Positions 11,195-23,254 of a DNA stretch of 64,000 nucleotides are shown here, one piece after another. Each line of letters begins with the position of its first letter. The first letter of the stretch is position 1. The DNA is taken from positions 1 through 64,000 of the forward strand of contig JALRME010000062.1 in NCBI GenBank assembly GCA_026120035.1, in the 5' to 3' direction. The notes under the pieces were generated by a model. It was given only the letters and a program-made list of their open reading frames with translations. It searched no databases and had not been told where the DNA came from. The position numbers were made by a program, and so were the translations under genes. The stretch comes from Coleophoma eucalyptorum. Its lineage: Eukaryota > Ascomycota > Leotiomycetes > Helotiales > Dermateaceae.

Positions 11195-12369
11195 TCACTC
11201 ATCATCAACTCTACCTCCCAAGTAAAGCACATTCTCCCGAACGGCTGGGGTGACGAGGCCTTCGCCAGTATAGACGTACCGCATGACTTCCTTCCAAGCC
11301 TCAGCATGCGGAACAGGTATATCGATGGAGTCACCCTTGCGGACATGGCCAGACAGCATCAATGCAGCCAATGCAGGAAGATAGTGAAGGGCGTATTCAA
11401 TATCTAAATACAAACAGGTAAGCGTTGAGCTCAATTTAGAAAAAGAAGTAAGGAATGAGGCATACGGATTGGAAATGCACCCGAGATGGCTGGCGAAGGT
11501 CGACCACCAGGGCTGGCGCAGCGTTCATCACCGCCAAATGCTGATGAGGATCGCATTTGTGAAGGCCCGCTGAGTGATTGGCGAGTTCGAACAGACTGGG
11601 GTGGTAGCACTTCGTGTTGGATAGGAGGAATGTTAGACCTTAGCTCTTCCACGTCGAATTGCTTCTGAATCAGAAATGGCTTGCGTTCTTTGTCCTTAGG
11701 GATCACACGTGCCCGTATCGTGGTACTATTTGAGATGACGTCGTTTCCTTCCTTCACTAGTGCAAGACTGGGCCGTCGTAGGTGAACGACATTGATGAAG
11801 GCATCAGCCGTTGACGCATTACCCAGATAGGTGTGACCCCAGGTTCGTAGTCGGTCATGTGTGTATTGGAAAGGAATCGCCCCTAGGACTTCGGTGGTGG
11901 TGGGGGCACCACTACCGGGTGCTGTTCGTGTGGCAATATTACTGAGTTTCACCAGATCACTCTGCTTAGAGCCATTAGCGGAAGGAGTTTCGTCCTTGGA
12001 TTGTGCAGGAGAATCCTCGCAGATCTGTGGAAGCTTTGCTGCTGGTGAGGCGATGCTGAAATCGCTCAACTGCTTGGTCACTGTTGCAGTTGAATGTCGT
12101 CTTGGAGCATCTATTGAAAGTGCACCAGGAAGCTCACTTGTTGTGTCTTTGTAGATTCCTGGTTCAGCGTGGTCTCGATAGTATTCTCGAGCTACAAGAA
12201 CACTTGGACTCGGCAGCGCGCTTGACTGCAAGGAGAGCATGGTTGCTGTGTATATGCCGGGGTTTGGGCCATCGATATCCTCATAGTTGGTCTCCAACGG
12301 CTGCAAGTTGTGTTTCTTTGAACGGCGAGGAAGTGTGGTCTCAGCCATACTGGATGGTATGTTTACCAT
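11195..12369 (-). CDS. Conserved fungal protein, possibly Clp1 (clampless1)-like
   Basis: Two exons, 12369-11466 and 11403-11195, with a 62-nt intron (GTATGC...TTTAG), giving 370 aa. The next in-frame ATG at 12348 (MAETTLPRRSKK) has a better context and would give 363 aa. The first half is Ser/Thr/Pro-rich and probably disordered. A conserved-looking block, GAIPFQYTHDRLRTWGHTYL, lies mid-protein. The C-terminal 70 residues, spanning the junction (FPIHIEYALHYLPALAALML...VMRYVYTGEG...), resemble a BTB/POZ-type fold and recall proteins annotated Clp1-like in ascomycetes. In basidiomycetes Clp1 is a developmental regulator of clamp formation. The link is from memory of the C-terminal pattern only; the function here is unknown. 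Confidence 0.6.
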
Positions 12370-13012
12370 GACCGTAAATACTCTAATATTGTCAGGTCTG
12401 ACTTTTGAGTGATAGAAGATGGGGAGAGCCAAGGGGTATTTATTCTTGAATTTTGTGGTGTGCTAGCGAGGGGACAGTAGGTCGTCGTTGTTTCGACACA
12501 AAGATAAGCCATGCTTCAGAATGTCCGACGTGCCCCTTACTGTTGATGCCGTCGTGTGCTTGATAACAGACAAAGAAACATGCAAGATATGTAACAAGTC
12601 CACTAAGACGAGTAAAGAGAGCTTTGAGGAGGGTAGGATACTTCAGCTCACTCAAGCAAGGATTTAATACCAGCGAATGAAGTCTCGGAGCCTTGCCGAA
12701 ACGCATTCTTATGAATGGCAGACTGTTCAATACGAGTCAGCCCTGCTTTGGCAATTGAATCCAAGTGGGATGGTCATGTCCATTTTCTTTCTACCGGTCA
12801 ACTTGTCATAATCTGGATTGAGCAAAAGGTTTGGTGATGTGAAGGAGGAAAGCGAAATGGAGTCCTTGTCGTCTCTAGATAGTTCTAGCTCAGACCGAGG
12901 CGAGGAAGCGGCCGCTTCTATTCCTAAAGCTCGTCGCGTCGCCTTGCTGGCATCTTCACCCCGACACGAGTTCACGAAGCAGTGGGGACGGCAAGCCCAG
13001 TGATCTTTCACA
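12370..13012. other. Divergent promoter region
   Basis: 643 bp between the Clp1-like gene (minus) and GWT1 (plus). The open frames on both strands around 12727-13011 overlap each other, lack motifs, and are probably chance. Confidence 0.6.
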
Positions 13013-14565
13013 ATGTCCCGATCTTTGGAAGAGAGTATGGCAGCGAGTTATAAAAGCTTGAAGGAGGACTTCGTCTCCAACCTAGCTGGCGGGGAAATTG
13101 GAGAAATCAATTATGTTACAGTTGTAGCTCCAGTAAGCTCCAGATATTTTATTCGAGCCTGCTATGGCACGTTCTAACTTGCAACCAGGTCGCAGTTATC
13201 CTCTGGTCAGTCTTGCAGACTCGTCAATCGCTCTTTACAGTCTATACTCCCATTGCCTTCCTGGTCGATTTCTTCCTGAATGTGGGAGCAATCCTGCTTG
13301 CCATCACTCTCTATGCCGATAGCCCACTTCTTCTGAACCTGCTTCTCATTGCGCCGGCTATCTTAGTCTATGCCCTGCCATCAAACACTCCTCATAAGAA
13401 GAAGGCAAAGCCACCAGGAGCAGCTCCAACGAAAACTGCTAGCTCGCTCAGCCCTCTGCCGAAGAAGCCTTTCTTGACCACATACCGTGGTTGTATGATG
13501 GCAATAACATGCTTAGCAATACTTGCTGTCGACTTTAGAATATTTCCTCGCAGATTTGCAAAGGTTGAGACTTGGGGCACATCCCTAATGGACGTGGGTG
13601 TTGGTTCCTTTGTTTTCTCTGCCGGTGTGGTGGCTGCCCGGCCGATCCTCAAGGAACAGCTTGCAAATAAAACCTCGAAGTTAAGCACTCGTCTCTATGC
13701 TTCTGTACGACACTCTCTGCCACTCTTAGTCCTCGGCCTCATCCGACTCTATAGTGTTAAGGGCTTGGACTATGCTGAGCATGTAACGGAGTATGGAGTG
13801 CATTGGAACTTCTTCTTCACGCTAGGGTTTCTACCGCCTTTTGTTGCCATATTCCAGTCTGCTTTTCAGCTCATACCATCTTATGAAGGCTTGGCAGTTC
13901 TTTTGGGTATTGTGTACCAGATTGTCTTGGAATTTACCGACCTCAAAGCTTTCATACTGACGGCGCCTCGGACTGATCTCCTTTCCCAAAATCGTGAGGG
14001 CATCTTCAGTTTCTTTGGATACTTGGCAATCTTCCTTGCTGGCCAAGGCACTGGCATGTACATCATCCCGAGGGAGATGACCAAGACCATCAGGACCGGA
14101 GGCGAACATAGACAGAGGTTGCTGATCACCTTAGCAGCGTGGTCTTCTTTATGGATCGTGCTCTTCTATCTAGCTACGAATTATTCCTATGGGTTTGGAT
14201 TGAGCGTATCTCGGCGATTGGCCAACCTTCCATACTTCCTTTGGATCTCAGCCTTTAACTGCACCCAGATCCTGGCATTCTGCGTTGTAGAAACTGTCTT
14301 TTTCCCAGCTGCGCACAGGAGCACTGATACCAAAGCGGAGAAGGATACGTATCAGTCTTCTACCAGTAAGGTTCTTGAAGCATTCAACCGGAACGGATTG
14401 GCTGTTTTCTTGGCTGCCAATCTATTGACGGGTCTGGTCAACTTGACCGTCCCAACCCTTTATGTGAACAACGTCCAAGCCATGGGAATATTGATGGCAT
14501 ATGCCATAACGCTCACAGGTCTAGCGGTGGGATTAGACGGCTACGATATTTCGATCAAACTTTAA
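13013..14565 (+). CDS. GWT1: GWT1, GPI-anchor inositol acyltransferase
   Basis: ER multi-pass membrane acyltransferase that adds palmitate to inositol of GlcN-PI in GPI-anchor synthesis (PIG-W family). Two exons, 13013-13132 and 13189-14565, with a 56-nt intron (GTAAGC...CCAG) in phase 0, give 498 aa, the usual size. Exon 1 encodes [20 protein letters not shown] and continues across the junction into [15 protein letters not shown], both typical of the GWT1 N-terminus. Around a dozen hydrophobic segments follow, with family blocks such as [16 protein letters not shown] and a C-terminal [14 protein letters not shown]. The start ATG at 13013 puts the conserved block at residue 13. The gene is essential in yeasts. 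It is complete here. Confidence 0.95.
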
Positions 14566-17500
14566 TACAAGAGGGCTTGCAATGTGTCAATCCATAATAT
14601 GCATTGACGCAACGTACGAAGCCCGATGAACCGAAGCTCTGATCCTGGTTAGACAACGGTGCGCACTGGCAATTGTGGATGACATTTCGTGACCATTTCA
14701 CTTGGATAACCCTTGATGTTTCCATGATGTGCAATTTCTGGGTGACTAAATGGGTATTGCGAAGACATGCATACACAGGAAACGTTAGCACACGGGTCGG
14801 ATTCCTTGGATGGTGCTGTGGATGGCCATGCAGGCTTGGCCAGTATTGGTGAGAATGTCCACCTTCAAAACGGAACGGCTTTCACGTGCTGCCGTGCAGT
14901 GACTCTGATGGCCCACAAGGAGATCAATGACCGATGAAAGCGGTGATCCGCCCACCCGGGCATGATCTTGTATTGTAGCCTTGCTGACCTAAGACGAGGC
15001 TGGATGACGTGGAGAGGTAGAAGACAAGAAGCCAGAGTGCTGGGCAGTGGTGATGGACTTCTAGTCTATAGATTTGGATTTCATCACATCAGATCATCGT
15101 CCATTGTGCAGAAGTGGTTTTTTCCGGAAACAGGGTGCTGATTTGAGGCCCACCAGGTGTTGCTGAAGCATAAGAGATTCAAGTTGCAAGCAGCCTTCTC
15201 ATCCTTTTATTGAAGCCAGCCGGCGAGGCTTCGTTAGACTGTGCATTTGGTACCTGAACTATTCCTTGTTTGTCTTGGCCTGTGGCTCTCATGCTCTCAT
15301 AGGGGGCGCTAAGGCTGAAGCTGCTCGGGACTTTCACTCTCAGCCTATTATCCAATTTTACTCATGCGCATTTACAACCACGGCCACTGCTCTCCTGACC
15401 TGCTTCAACTTCGTTCTTAGGAGCGAGGTTTGCTTCAGATTTGGTACCCAGGAGCCATACGACGACAGAGTGTGCATTTACCTTACACGCCTTGAGTGAA
15501 TATTGGTTATTACAGCCCAGAAACATTGGCGTCATCGTTCACAAGACGAGACTCGACTCAAAAATTACTGACGTTGAAGTTTCATTCAGAGCACGCACCA
15601 CCAGTGCACCACAACGAGGGACGAACTCTCGTCCGAACTTCTGGACGGGTGGGCGTGTCAGGACTCAGAAAAGTAAGTCCGTGAGCACGCTGGACAGAAT
15701 AGAAGAAGCATGGCGCCTCCGTGAACTCAAAAATTATGCTCGGCATCCCGTTATCATAGTCTCGTCTGCTCCGCGTTCAAGCCTCGTCCTAAAGCGAAGT
15801 GAGTTTTAAATAGTGCAGCCAGTTTGATGCGATGAGACCGAAGATCCTGATTGCCTATGAGCAGGGATGCGTACTGTATAAACAAACGCCTCATCTCCGA
15901 GCATCAATGCTGGATCGTCGGCTTTCTTTTTCGCTGGACCTTCCTACCCAAGAGGAAGATCAACACTGACCATGATCTGACTGACTTTAAGAATCGGGAT
16001 GGCCGTTGGTTTTCAATGCAAATAAATTAGAACCGGTGAGGGATGATGAATATGGAGGCTCCTGTGGGCGGCTGGTTTCATGGATAGTCTTGACACCACT
16101 ACCCGACCCGACTATTGTACAAGCCCATAAGCGTACTCCGACCTGTCTCCGCCTCGACGTCAACGCAGCAGGGCCTGGGTTTATGGGGAAAATAGCCACG
16201 TCAATGCAGATAAACAATGTTTATGCACTACTGGATACCATGTACCACGCTTTATCCTGATTCAACGCGCTCTTCCTCCTACGAGTGTCCACTACTCATC
16301 CTCCTTGGACCAGCGTAACCCTTTGTCCTGCGCTCACCGGCCGTCGCGTTGTGCAGGTCATAGCCACAAACGCGATGCGACGTGGGCCTTCAAGCAAGCA
16401 GACAGGGACACACGCTATTTATGAACTCGTCGGTAGCGTATCGTTGTTGACTTTCGAGTTGGTCGAGACAGGACAGCCAGCAGTATAGGACCAGTTCCGC
16501 GTAACAGTATTTCCGTTTGCGGACAGGCACGGTATCCTCTCGGGCGCGACAGGACAGGAGATGGGATGGGAAGGGAAGGGAAGAGAAGGGAAGGGAAGGA
16601 AGACCGCGAGGCCTTGCAATTAGTTATGTTTACATTGATGCAATGCTTCACTACCACGGCCCAATTGATTGCCTGTCTAGACTAACCAAGACTCTCGTGC
16701 CATTTACTGATCGAAGTTCGTATGGCACCCGTGTGTGATCTCTCAGGTGTCAAGGTATTGCTTGCCAGGCGCGCTCGTTGCATTTGATTGTTGCTTGTCC
16801 TGCAATATCCAAGTTCCTTCTATCGATCCGATGGAAAACGCAAGCAAGGCGCTCAGAAAGTTCATTCCATTACTCAAGTAAACTACCTGCTCCTCCCCTC
16901 GATTTTCTTTTCTTCTTCTACTTCTTCACTTCCCTCTTGTAAATCTGGTCCAGCTTCCAGTCCGCCAAACTTGTCGCCTTCCACCGCCATTCTCGTCACC
17001 GAGTTGATCGGTTTGGATCATCGTGGTCGCTTCTTTACTCATTAGCCTTGAAATCACAGAGGCAAGATAATTTATCCCGCGGCTACCGATCACCCAACGT
17101 CGTGGTTTGCGCGCGTGGTTTTTGACTCTTCGACTTGCCGCATCAACCCGTCTGTCTATTCCTTGGTTCCAGGTGGAAATCCTACTCGCACAGTGGCCTA
17201 CCCGTACCGTACCGTTTCTTCATCAATCCACCGTCCCGAAGTGTCATCTAGTTTTATTTGCTTTCCCGCTCGCGAGAGAGAAGCGACATTAAGAAAAAAG
17301 GAAAGAGCAGAGGCAGAGGCACTTTTGTGACAGCTCGCTCGTATTCTTACGTGCAGAGGGTACGCAGTAGTTATTTTACTAGCTTATTGTTCGCAGCATT
17401 GTTGTTGCTCTGGATTCGGTCGCAGGAACAAGAGAGGTTGGGAACTTGGGCTGCCCCTTTTCCTCAAACATCGCTAGCTGAGAATCCCTCCTGCCTTATA

Positions 17501-18451
17501 CCTCCCAGTCGCGAAAGGAAATTACTGGATCCAAGCAAAGCACAGCAATTGCTACTCAACTGGGACAAGACTCGTTCTACTTTATTTACCTTCGACTTCC
17601 AGCCCAGAACCACGACGACGAAACTACCGGCCTGTTCTAACCCACCTGGTCTTTGCCTGGCCTGCGTCCAACATCGCCAGTCTCTCGTCCTTCGATCTAC
17701 AAACATTCACATCACATACAACGCCATCACAGCACTGCGTCCTTCGGCTAAACATTCACCAAACATCGGACTGTGAATCAAATCAAACGATACCCACTGT
17801 CGCCCCGTTCTCGATCAGTCTCAAGTTCACTACTGTGCTCTCCTGGACCGTACTTCGCACTGCTGCACTCTGCGCTGCGCTACGACCGCCTACCTACCTA
17901 TACGAATATCCACCTCGAAACTATCTACCATACCTGTACCTATCATCCTGCCGCTGAAAAGCTCTCGCGCGCGCTCGCTGTCAATTGATTGAGTGGTCGA
18001 TTGCTTGCTTGCTGGCTCGTTCGCTCGTTGGTTCCAGCTTGCGTGATACTGGGTGCTTGATTGATTGACAAACGCACCTCGCCTTATCCAACCACCCATC
18101 ATCCATCGAAAGCTTGACTGCGACACGCCTACCCCTACCATACTTTCACGCCCTCGCTCCCTCACTCGCCCGCCCAAATAATTGCGACTCCATTATCGAA
18201 ACATCTGCTCCCTCCCGACTTGACAGCGCACCATGGTAGCTGGCCAAGTTCATTGGTGACAGAGGCGACCCATTTCGCAGGATTCCCAGCAGCCGAGTGC
18301 AGTGCGAGAACTGGTTTTCGTGGAGCAGCATCATCATTGAGGGAGCTTCACCATAATCTTTCTCTGCCTCGTCAATTCAGGATCACAAGCTGCCAGCTGC
18401 TGTCGCTGCAGATACTCAATTTCATAAATACATCGCCGCGCACGTCAAAAG
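14566..18451. other. 3.9 kb non-coding stretch; likely promoter and long 5' leader of the downstream kinase
   Basis: No gene is recognised on either strand. Open frames of 60-170 codons are present but lack motifs and are compositionally biased. From about 16870 to 18450 the plus strand is rich in C and T with runs of CTTCTTC, CCTACC and TTGCTTGC, the usual look of a long fungal promoter/5' UTR. It contains several upstream ATGs with short frames. A purine tract built on GGGAA lies at 16563-16602. Confidence 0.6.
16563..16602 (+). repeat. GGGAA-type purine tract
   Basis: Imperfect tandem GGGAA/GGGAT units with an uninterrupted purine strand, about 40 nt. Such tracts can adopt triplex structures; here it sits in the long region upstream of the kinase gene. 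Confidence 0.8.
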
Positions 18452-21400
18452 ATGTCGTCGGCCGCATTACAAGCAGCTCCACACCAGCCAACTTCCCTAG
18501 GGTCGCAGTCTCCTGTAGCAGCATCATCGTCAGGTAGGCCATATACGGCAGGGTCATCGCAGTCTCGCGACCCCTATTACAGCCAGAATCCTCCCAACGC
18601 ATCCCCCTCATCCTCTCGACGAGCATCACGACGACCAAGTGGAAATGGCGCGTCAGCTTCGAATAATCCTCAACATCAACAACAACAATATTATTCTCCG
18701 ACCCCAACCGGCGCACCTGGGACCTCTCGAAGCGCGAGTGCTGCCAGCAACGCTGCTTCCGCGGCCGTCGTAGCAGCTACTCCCTCTGGCTACCCTGCTA
18801 TGGCTCCTGGAGACCACCAGCGCGGTGTACCCCCCGTTGTATCACCTCGAACATCCTCGAATCGATCTGGGGCGGAACGAAGGGAAAGTTCACGAAAGAC
18901 TGGATATGCAGATGGACAAAGTGATCGTCGAAGAGACAATGGACAGACAAATGGGACAGATGCTGCGGCAAACTCGGCAACGAGATCTAGACGTAGAGCA
19001 CAAGATTCCCCTGGGGATGCTCTGCCGCATCGATCAGCCAGCAACCGAGAGTCGACGAGATCCCAGCCCGTCGCTGCAACACCGAATGGCCCTTCTAGAG
19101 AAGCTAGTGAAGTGTTGAATCGCATGATTGTGAGCAAACCAGAGGTCGATCTCGACCGGGAACGCGAAAGAATGGCCGAAGCCGTACCAACGTCTCCAAT
19201 GGCTGATTCTCACCAAAGTACAATGGGCATGATAAGTACTGAGACACCAGAAGATGCCCCAAGAGGCAGCCGGAGTCGACACGACCATTCAGCCAGTGCT
19301 GGGAAGAGAGAGAAGAACAGTCGTTTTGGAGAGTACTTCTTGGGAAACACATTGGGAGAAGGAGAGTTTGGAAAGGTGAAGATGGGCTGGAAACAAGAAG
19401 GTGGTGTACAGGTGAGCGCCTTTGGCCCTGTAGTATTTCACTTCTCTAACAAATTGCTTCTAGGTCGCTATCAAGCTTATCCGCCGTGATACTGTCGGTT
19501 CCAATCCACAACGACTGGCCAAAATTTATAGAGAGATTGCCATTCTTCGGGAAATTTCACATCCAAACATTGTTCAGCTGCATGAAATGGTAGAAACGGA
19601 AAAGCACATTGGTATAATATTGGAGTATGCTTCCGGAGGAGAGTTGTTTGATTACATTCTCAATCACAGATATCTCAAGGATAATGCAGCGCGGCGGTTA
19701 TTTGCGCAGTTGGTCTCCGGTGTGGGTTATTTGCACAAGAAGGGAATTGTTCACAGAGACTTGAAGTTGGAGAATCTGCTACTCGATCGCAATCGCAACA
19801 TCATCATTACGGATTTTGGATTTGCCAATACCTTCAACCCAGAAGACGAGTTGGGAGAAGAGATCGAGAGCAACCTGATTGACCGGGAGTACGTGAAGAG
19901 GATGGACCTGAATAAAATATTGCCTTCAGGGAGCCGAAGAGGTGACTTGATGCAGACCAGTTGCGGAAGTCCCTGTTATGCAGCTCCAGAGCTTGTTGTC
20001 AGCGATTCGCTATACACTGGACGCAAGGTGGACGTCTGGAGCTGCGGTGTCATTCTTGTAAGATGCCCGCTATATCCTATTGTACTCATTACTAACCTCC
20101 ATTATAGTATGCCATGCTTGCAGGTTACCTTCCTTTCGATGACGACCCAGCGAATCCTGAGGGCGACAATATCAATCTATTGTATAAGTATATTGTGTCA
20201 ACACCATTGACCTTTCCCGAATATGTAACACCACACGCTCGCGATCTTTTGAGGCGGATATTAGTACCAGATCCACGAAAGCGCGCAGACCTTTTCGAGG
20301 TTGCCCGTCACAGCTGGTTGAGTGAGTATTCTCACGTTGTTGGATTCATTACCAGCAGTGCAACGACTTCGGCAGATATTGGTTCGGCCACCGTAGGCTT
20401 GGAGGAAGAACAAGGAGCGCCTCTCCTGGCGAGGAGTGCTTCTGTCCGGGAAGCATCCAAGTCACAGAAGGCACCAGCCGCTGTTGGGGATCTTGCCCGA
20501 AAGCACGGTGGCGTTGATGCTGAAGAGTCATACTCAAAGCCTCAAAAGGATAACAAACGTAGGACTGTGCAGGTCGAGTATGTTGCCCCAAGATCACAAA
20601 CTCAACGAGGTGAGACATCGGCACCACCTTCCGGCTCAAAAACCCGAGCTCGGGCTGGTAGTAACGGTCCGGTGGAGGTACCAGCAGGGCAGCAGGCATC
20701 GAGGCGGCCAAGTACTGCAGAAAAGCCATTGCCACATGATCCTCCAGGTTCCCGCGGTGCGGAGACTCAGTACACGCAAGGGCGACGGGCTTCCGGCTCG
20801 CAGCAAAGACAGCAGGGAACTGCACCACCAGCACGTTCTGGGCGAGAAGCCCCTAGGGCTGTCTCAGATGCCAATTACATGCAAGCCCCACCTTCCCTGG
20901 CTAGACCGACTACAGGTAATTCTATGGGTTCAGCAGCGAGTAGATCTGGCTCCATGGCTTTACCAAGCCGAGGCTCTTATGGCCAGCCAGCTGCTCCAGC
21001 TGTAGCTGGAACAAATGCCCATGGACGTATGGCCCAGCCAAGTCGTGGCAAGAGCTATAACTCATCTACTCCAACCGGCCAGGACGAACATACATCTGAG
21101 TTCGGACAACCCAGCATCACTAAGGTTCCATCTAAGTTTGCCAAAGTTTCTGGGCATGGACATTCAAACCAGAGTGCAGAGCACAAAAGTCATAAACGAT
21201 CTAGCACAATTGGTGGCATTTTTAGCAGGACAAACTCAATCTTTGGTAAATCAGACAAGGGGCAAGAAAAGGCTGAGAAACCGGAGAAATCTAAGAAGTC
21301 CTATCCTCCAGTCAGTATGAATTCAACAAGGCAAGCAGCTACTGGGGGTGAAACGCCATCGCGACCGTCTATCGATTCTCGTCGATCGACCTCCTTCGGC

Positions 21401-22072
21401 TTCAATAAGAAGAGGAGTGGAAGCATAACCGGGTCTCAAACGACATTGCAGGAGAAACCCCGAAGATTTTCTCTGCTTCCAGCCTCGTTCTCCTTGAAAT
21501 CTATTGGTATCGGGAAAGAATATGGGAATGCCGGGGCTCCTTCCTCTGAAGATGGATATGAACGGCCTGACAGTCGCCACGATTATCTTGACCAGGCACA
21601 AGGCGGACGTGCTGAGTCAAGAAATATTAGTGGAAGCACAGCTGGGCCACAACAATCTGGGGATGGCGGGTACGATAGGAATCGTGACAGCCCTCAGGAT
21701 CGAAGAGGAACATCAACAGCAAGTCCTCAGCAACATCACCGCTATAACTCACAGCCCCAGACACAGAACTCTCATACTCTGCCGCACATGAATTTCCGTC
21801 AAGGCGAATCCACACTCGCCAATGAATCCCAGTCTTCATTGAATGAACAAAGACGGCAATACCCAGCGGGCTTCAACGAGTATGAGGACGGCCGATCGAA
21901 CAACAACCGAGGTGGGAGAGGAGTGCTGCAAAAGAACAATCGCCGCTTTGCAGATGCCTATGATGAAGGCAACTATGGAGGAACGCACGATCACGCTGGA
22001 AGTAGTGGAGCAGCTAGAAAAGTGATGGACTTCTTCCGCAGAAGAGGGAAAGCGAGAGAGAGTGATCGCTGA
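18452..22072 (+). CDS. KIN4/FRK1-type serine/threonine protein kinase
   Basis: Ser/Thr kinase of the yeast Kin4/Frk1 branch (Snf1-related); Kin4 acts in the spindle-position checkpoint. Three exons, 18452-19411, 19464-20057 and 20108-22072, give 1172 aa. Residues 1-290 are Ser/Gln/Ala-rich. The kinase domain is about 292-589: [12 protein letters not shown] (Lys324), HRDLKLEN (417-424), DFG (437-439) and APE (494-496). The stretch [20 protein letters not shown] strongly recalls Kin4. The activation segment carries an insert of about 40 residues between DFG and the [12 protein letters not shown] loop; Thr485 is the likely activation site. The C-terminal 580 residues are low-complexity and end in a basic RRRGKAR tail. 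Orthology is inferred from motif similarity; a separate uncharacterised paralogue is possible. Confidence 0.85.
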
Positions 22073-23212
22073 TTGTTGCATTGATTGATTCGTTGGTTGA
22101 TTGATTGATATCCCGTTTTGCAGAAGAGATACTTGGCGTAGAATGAAAGGCGAAGGGCGAAGGCGCGGCGCGCGTTTTGTGTGGTTCTTCCATCTCTTGC
22201 ATAATAATTGTCGTTTTCGGGGGCATTGCTTGCTTGTTTTTCTGTTGTTTTTACTAGTGGTCCTTAGCACATTGTGTCTCTTTGCTAAGGTGTTTGGATT
22301 CTGAGACGCGATTGAATTGGGAGCTTCTTCCTATTGTTTCCAAGATTGTTCTTCTCTTGTTTTTTACCTCTAGTGGTCCTCTCCTGTTCTTTGTATGTTT
22401 CTTAGCTTGTCGTCTTGTTCACTTTACCTCGTTATTTGTAGATTGAGTGAATGAGTGGAATAGGTGGATTGAATATTAAATGCAGTGCATGGAGAATCGA
22501 AGGAAGAGGAAGACTCGCCCGGTTTTAACTACCCTGATGGGCTTGTTCAGAATTATAAATCACATATACATATTACTCTTCACTTTACCAATATTTCTCC
22601 ATTGTGTCTCTGCTGTGTGCCCTTGTGTTCGCTCTCGTAGGTGCACATGCGCGCGCGCACATATGTGTGTCTGTTGGGTCGGGCATATGGTTGAAGTCCA
22701 GATGGTTCTTGGATATATAGATGTGATCAAGTATGGAAGGTCGAGAGTGCAACTTGAAGAAGTGTTGCAAGATAGATAAATGGATCGATTAAATAAATAG
22801 GGAAAGTTTAAGACGTCCCCAATAAAAGGGGAGGGAGGGTCAGTTTTAAAGGACATGAATGCGAGTAGGTATGGATGAGTAAGTTAGTAGTACAAGGACA
22901 AGCATCTATGTCATATTTATACCTAGTAGGTAGCCTAGCTATGATATCATCATCCCTCTTGCTTTTCCAGAATCCTTCGAAAGACAGCCACAACGTTGCT
23001 TGCCTCCCCTAATCCCCAGGCTTGCTTGTACTTAACCAACCCATGCTACCTAAACCATCTGCCTCAGACATGTACATATATACATCCCTTATGAATAGAA
23101 AAGCAAGTAAACCACAACATAGCCAAAGAAATAATAAAAGAATCCTCTGATAAGCGAGGGATCTAAAGACTTTAGTAGAATGGTGCAATGCGGATGGGTT
23201 CACGCGTGCTTC

Positions 23213-23254
23213 GGGAGGGGGGTAGTAGGGGGTGGGGGAGGGGGAGGGGGGAGG
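23213..23254 (+). repeat. G-rich tract with quadruplex potential
   Basis: Six or more runs of at least three G separated by one or two bases on the plus strand, meeting the usual G3+N1-7 quadruplex pattern. It lies in non-coding DNA. Confidence 0.75.

Noticed and set aside
12727..13011. Frames on both strands just upstream of GWT1
   Set aside because: They mirror each other, lack motifs, and occupy a short divergent promoter region.
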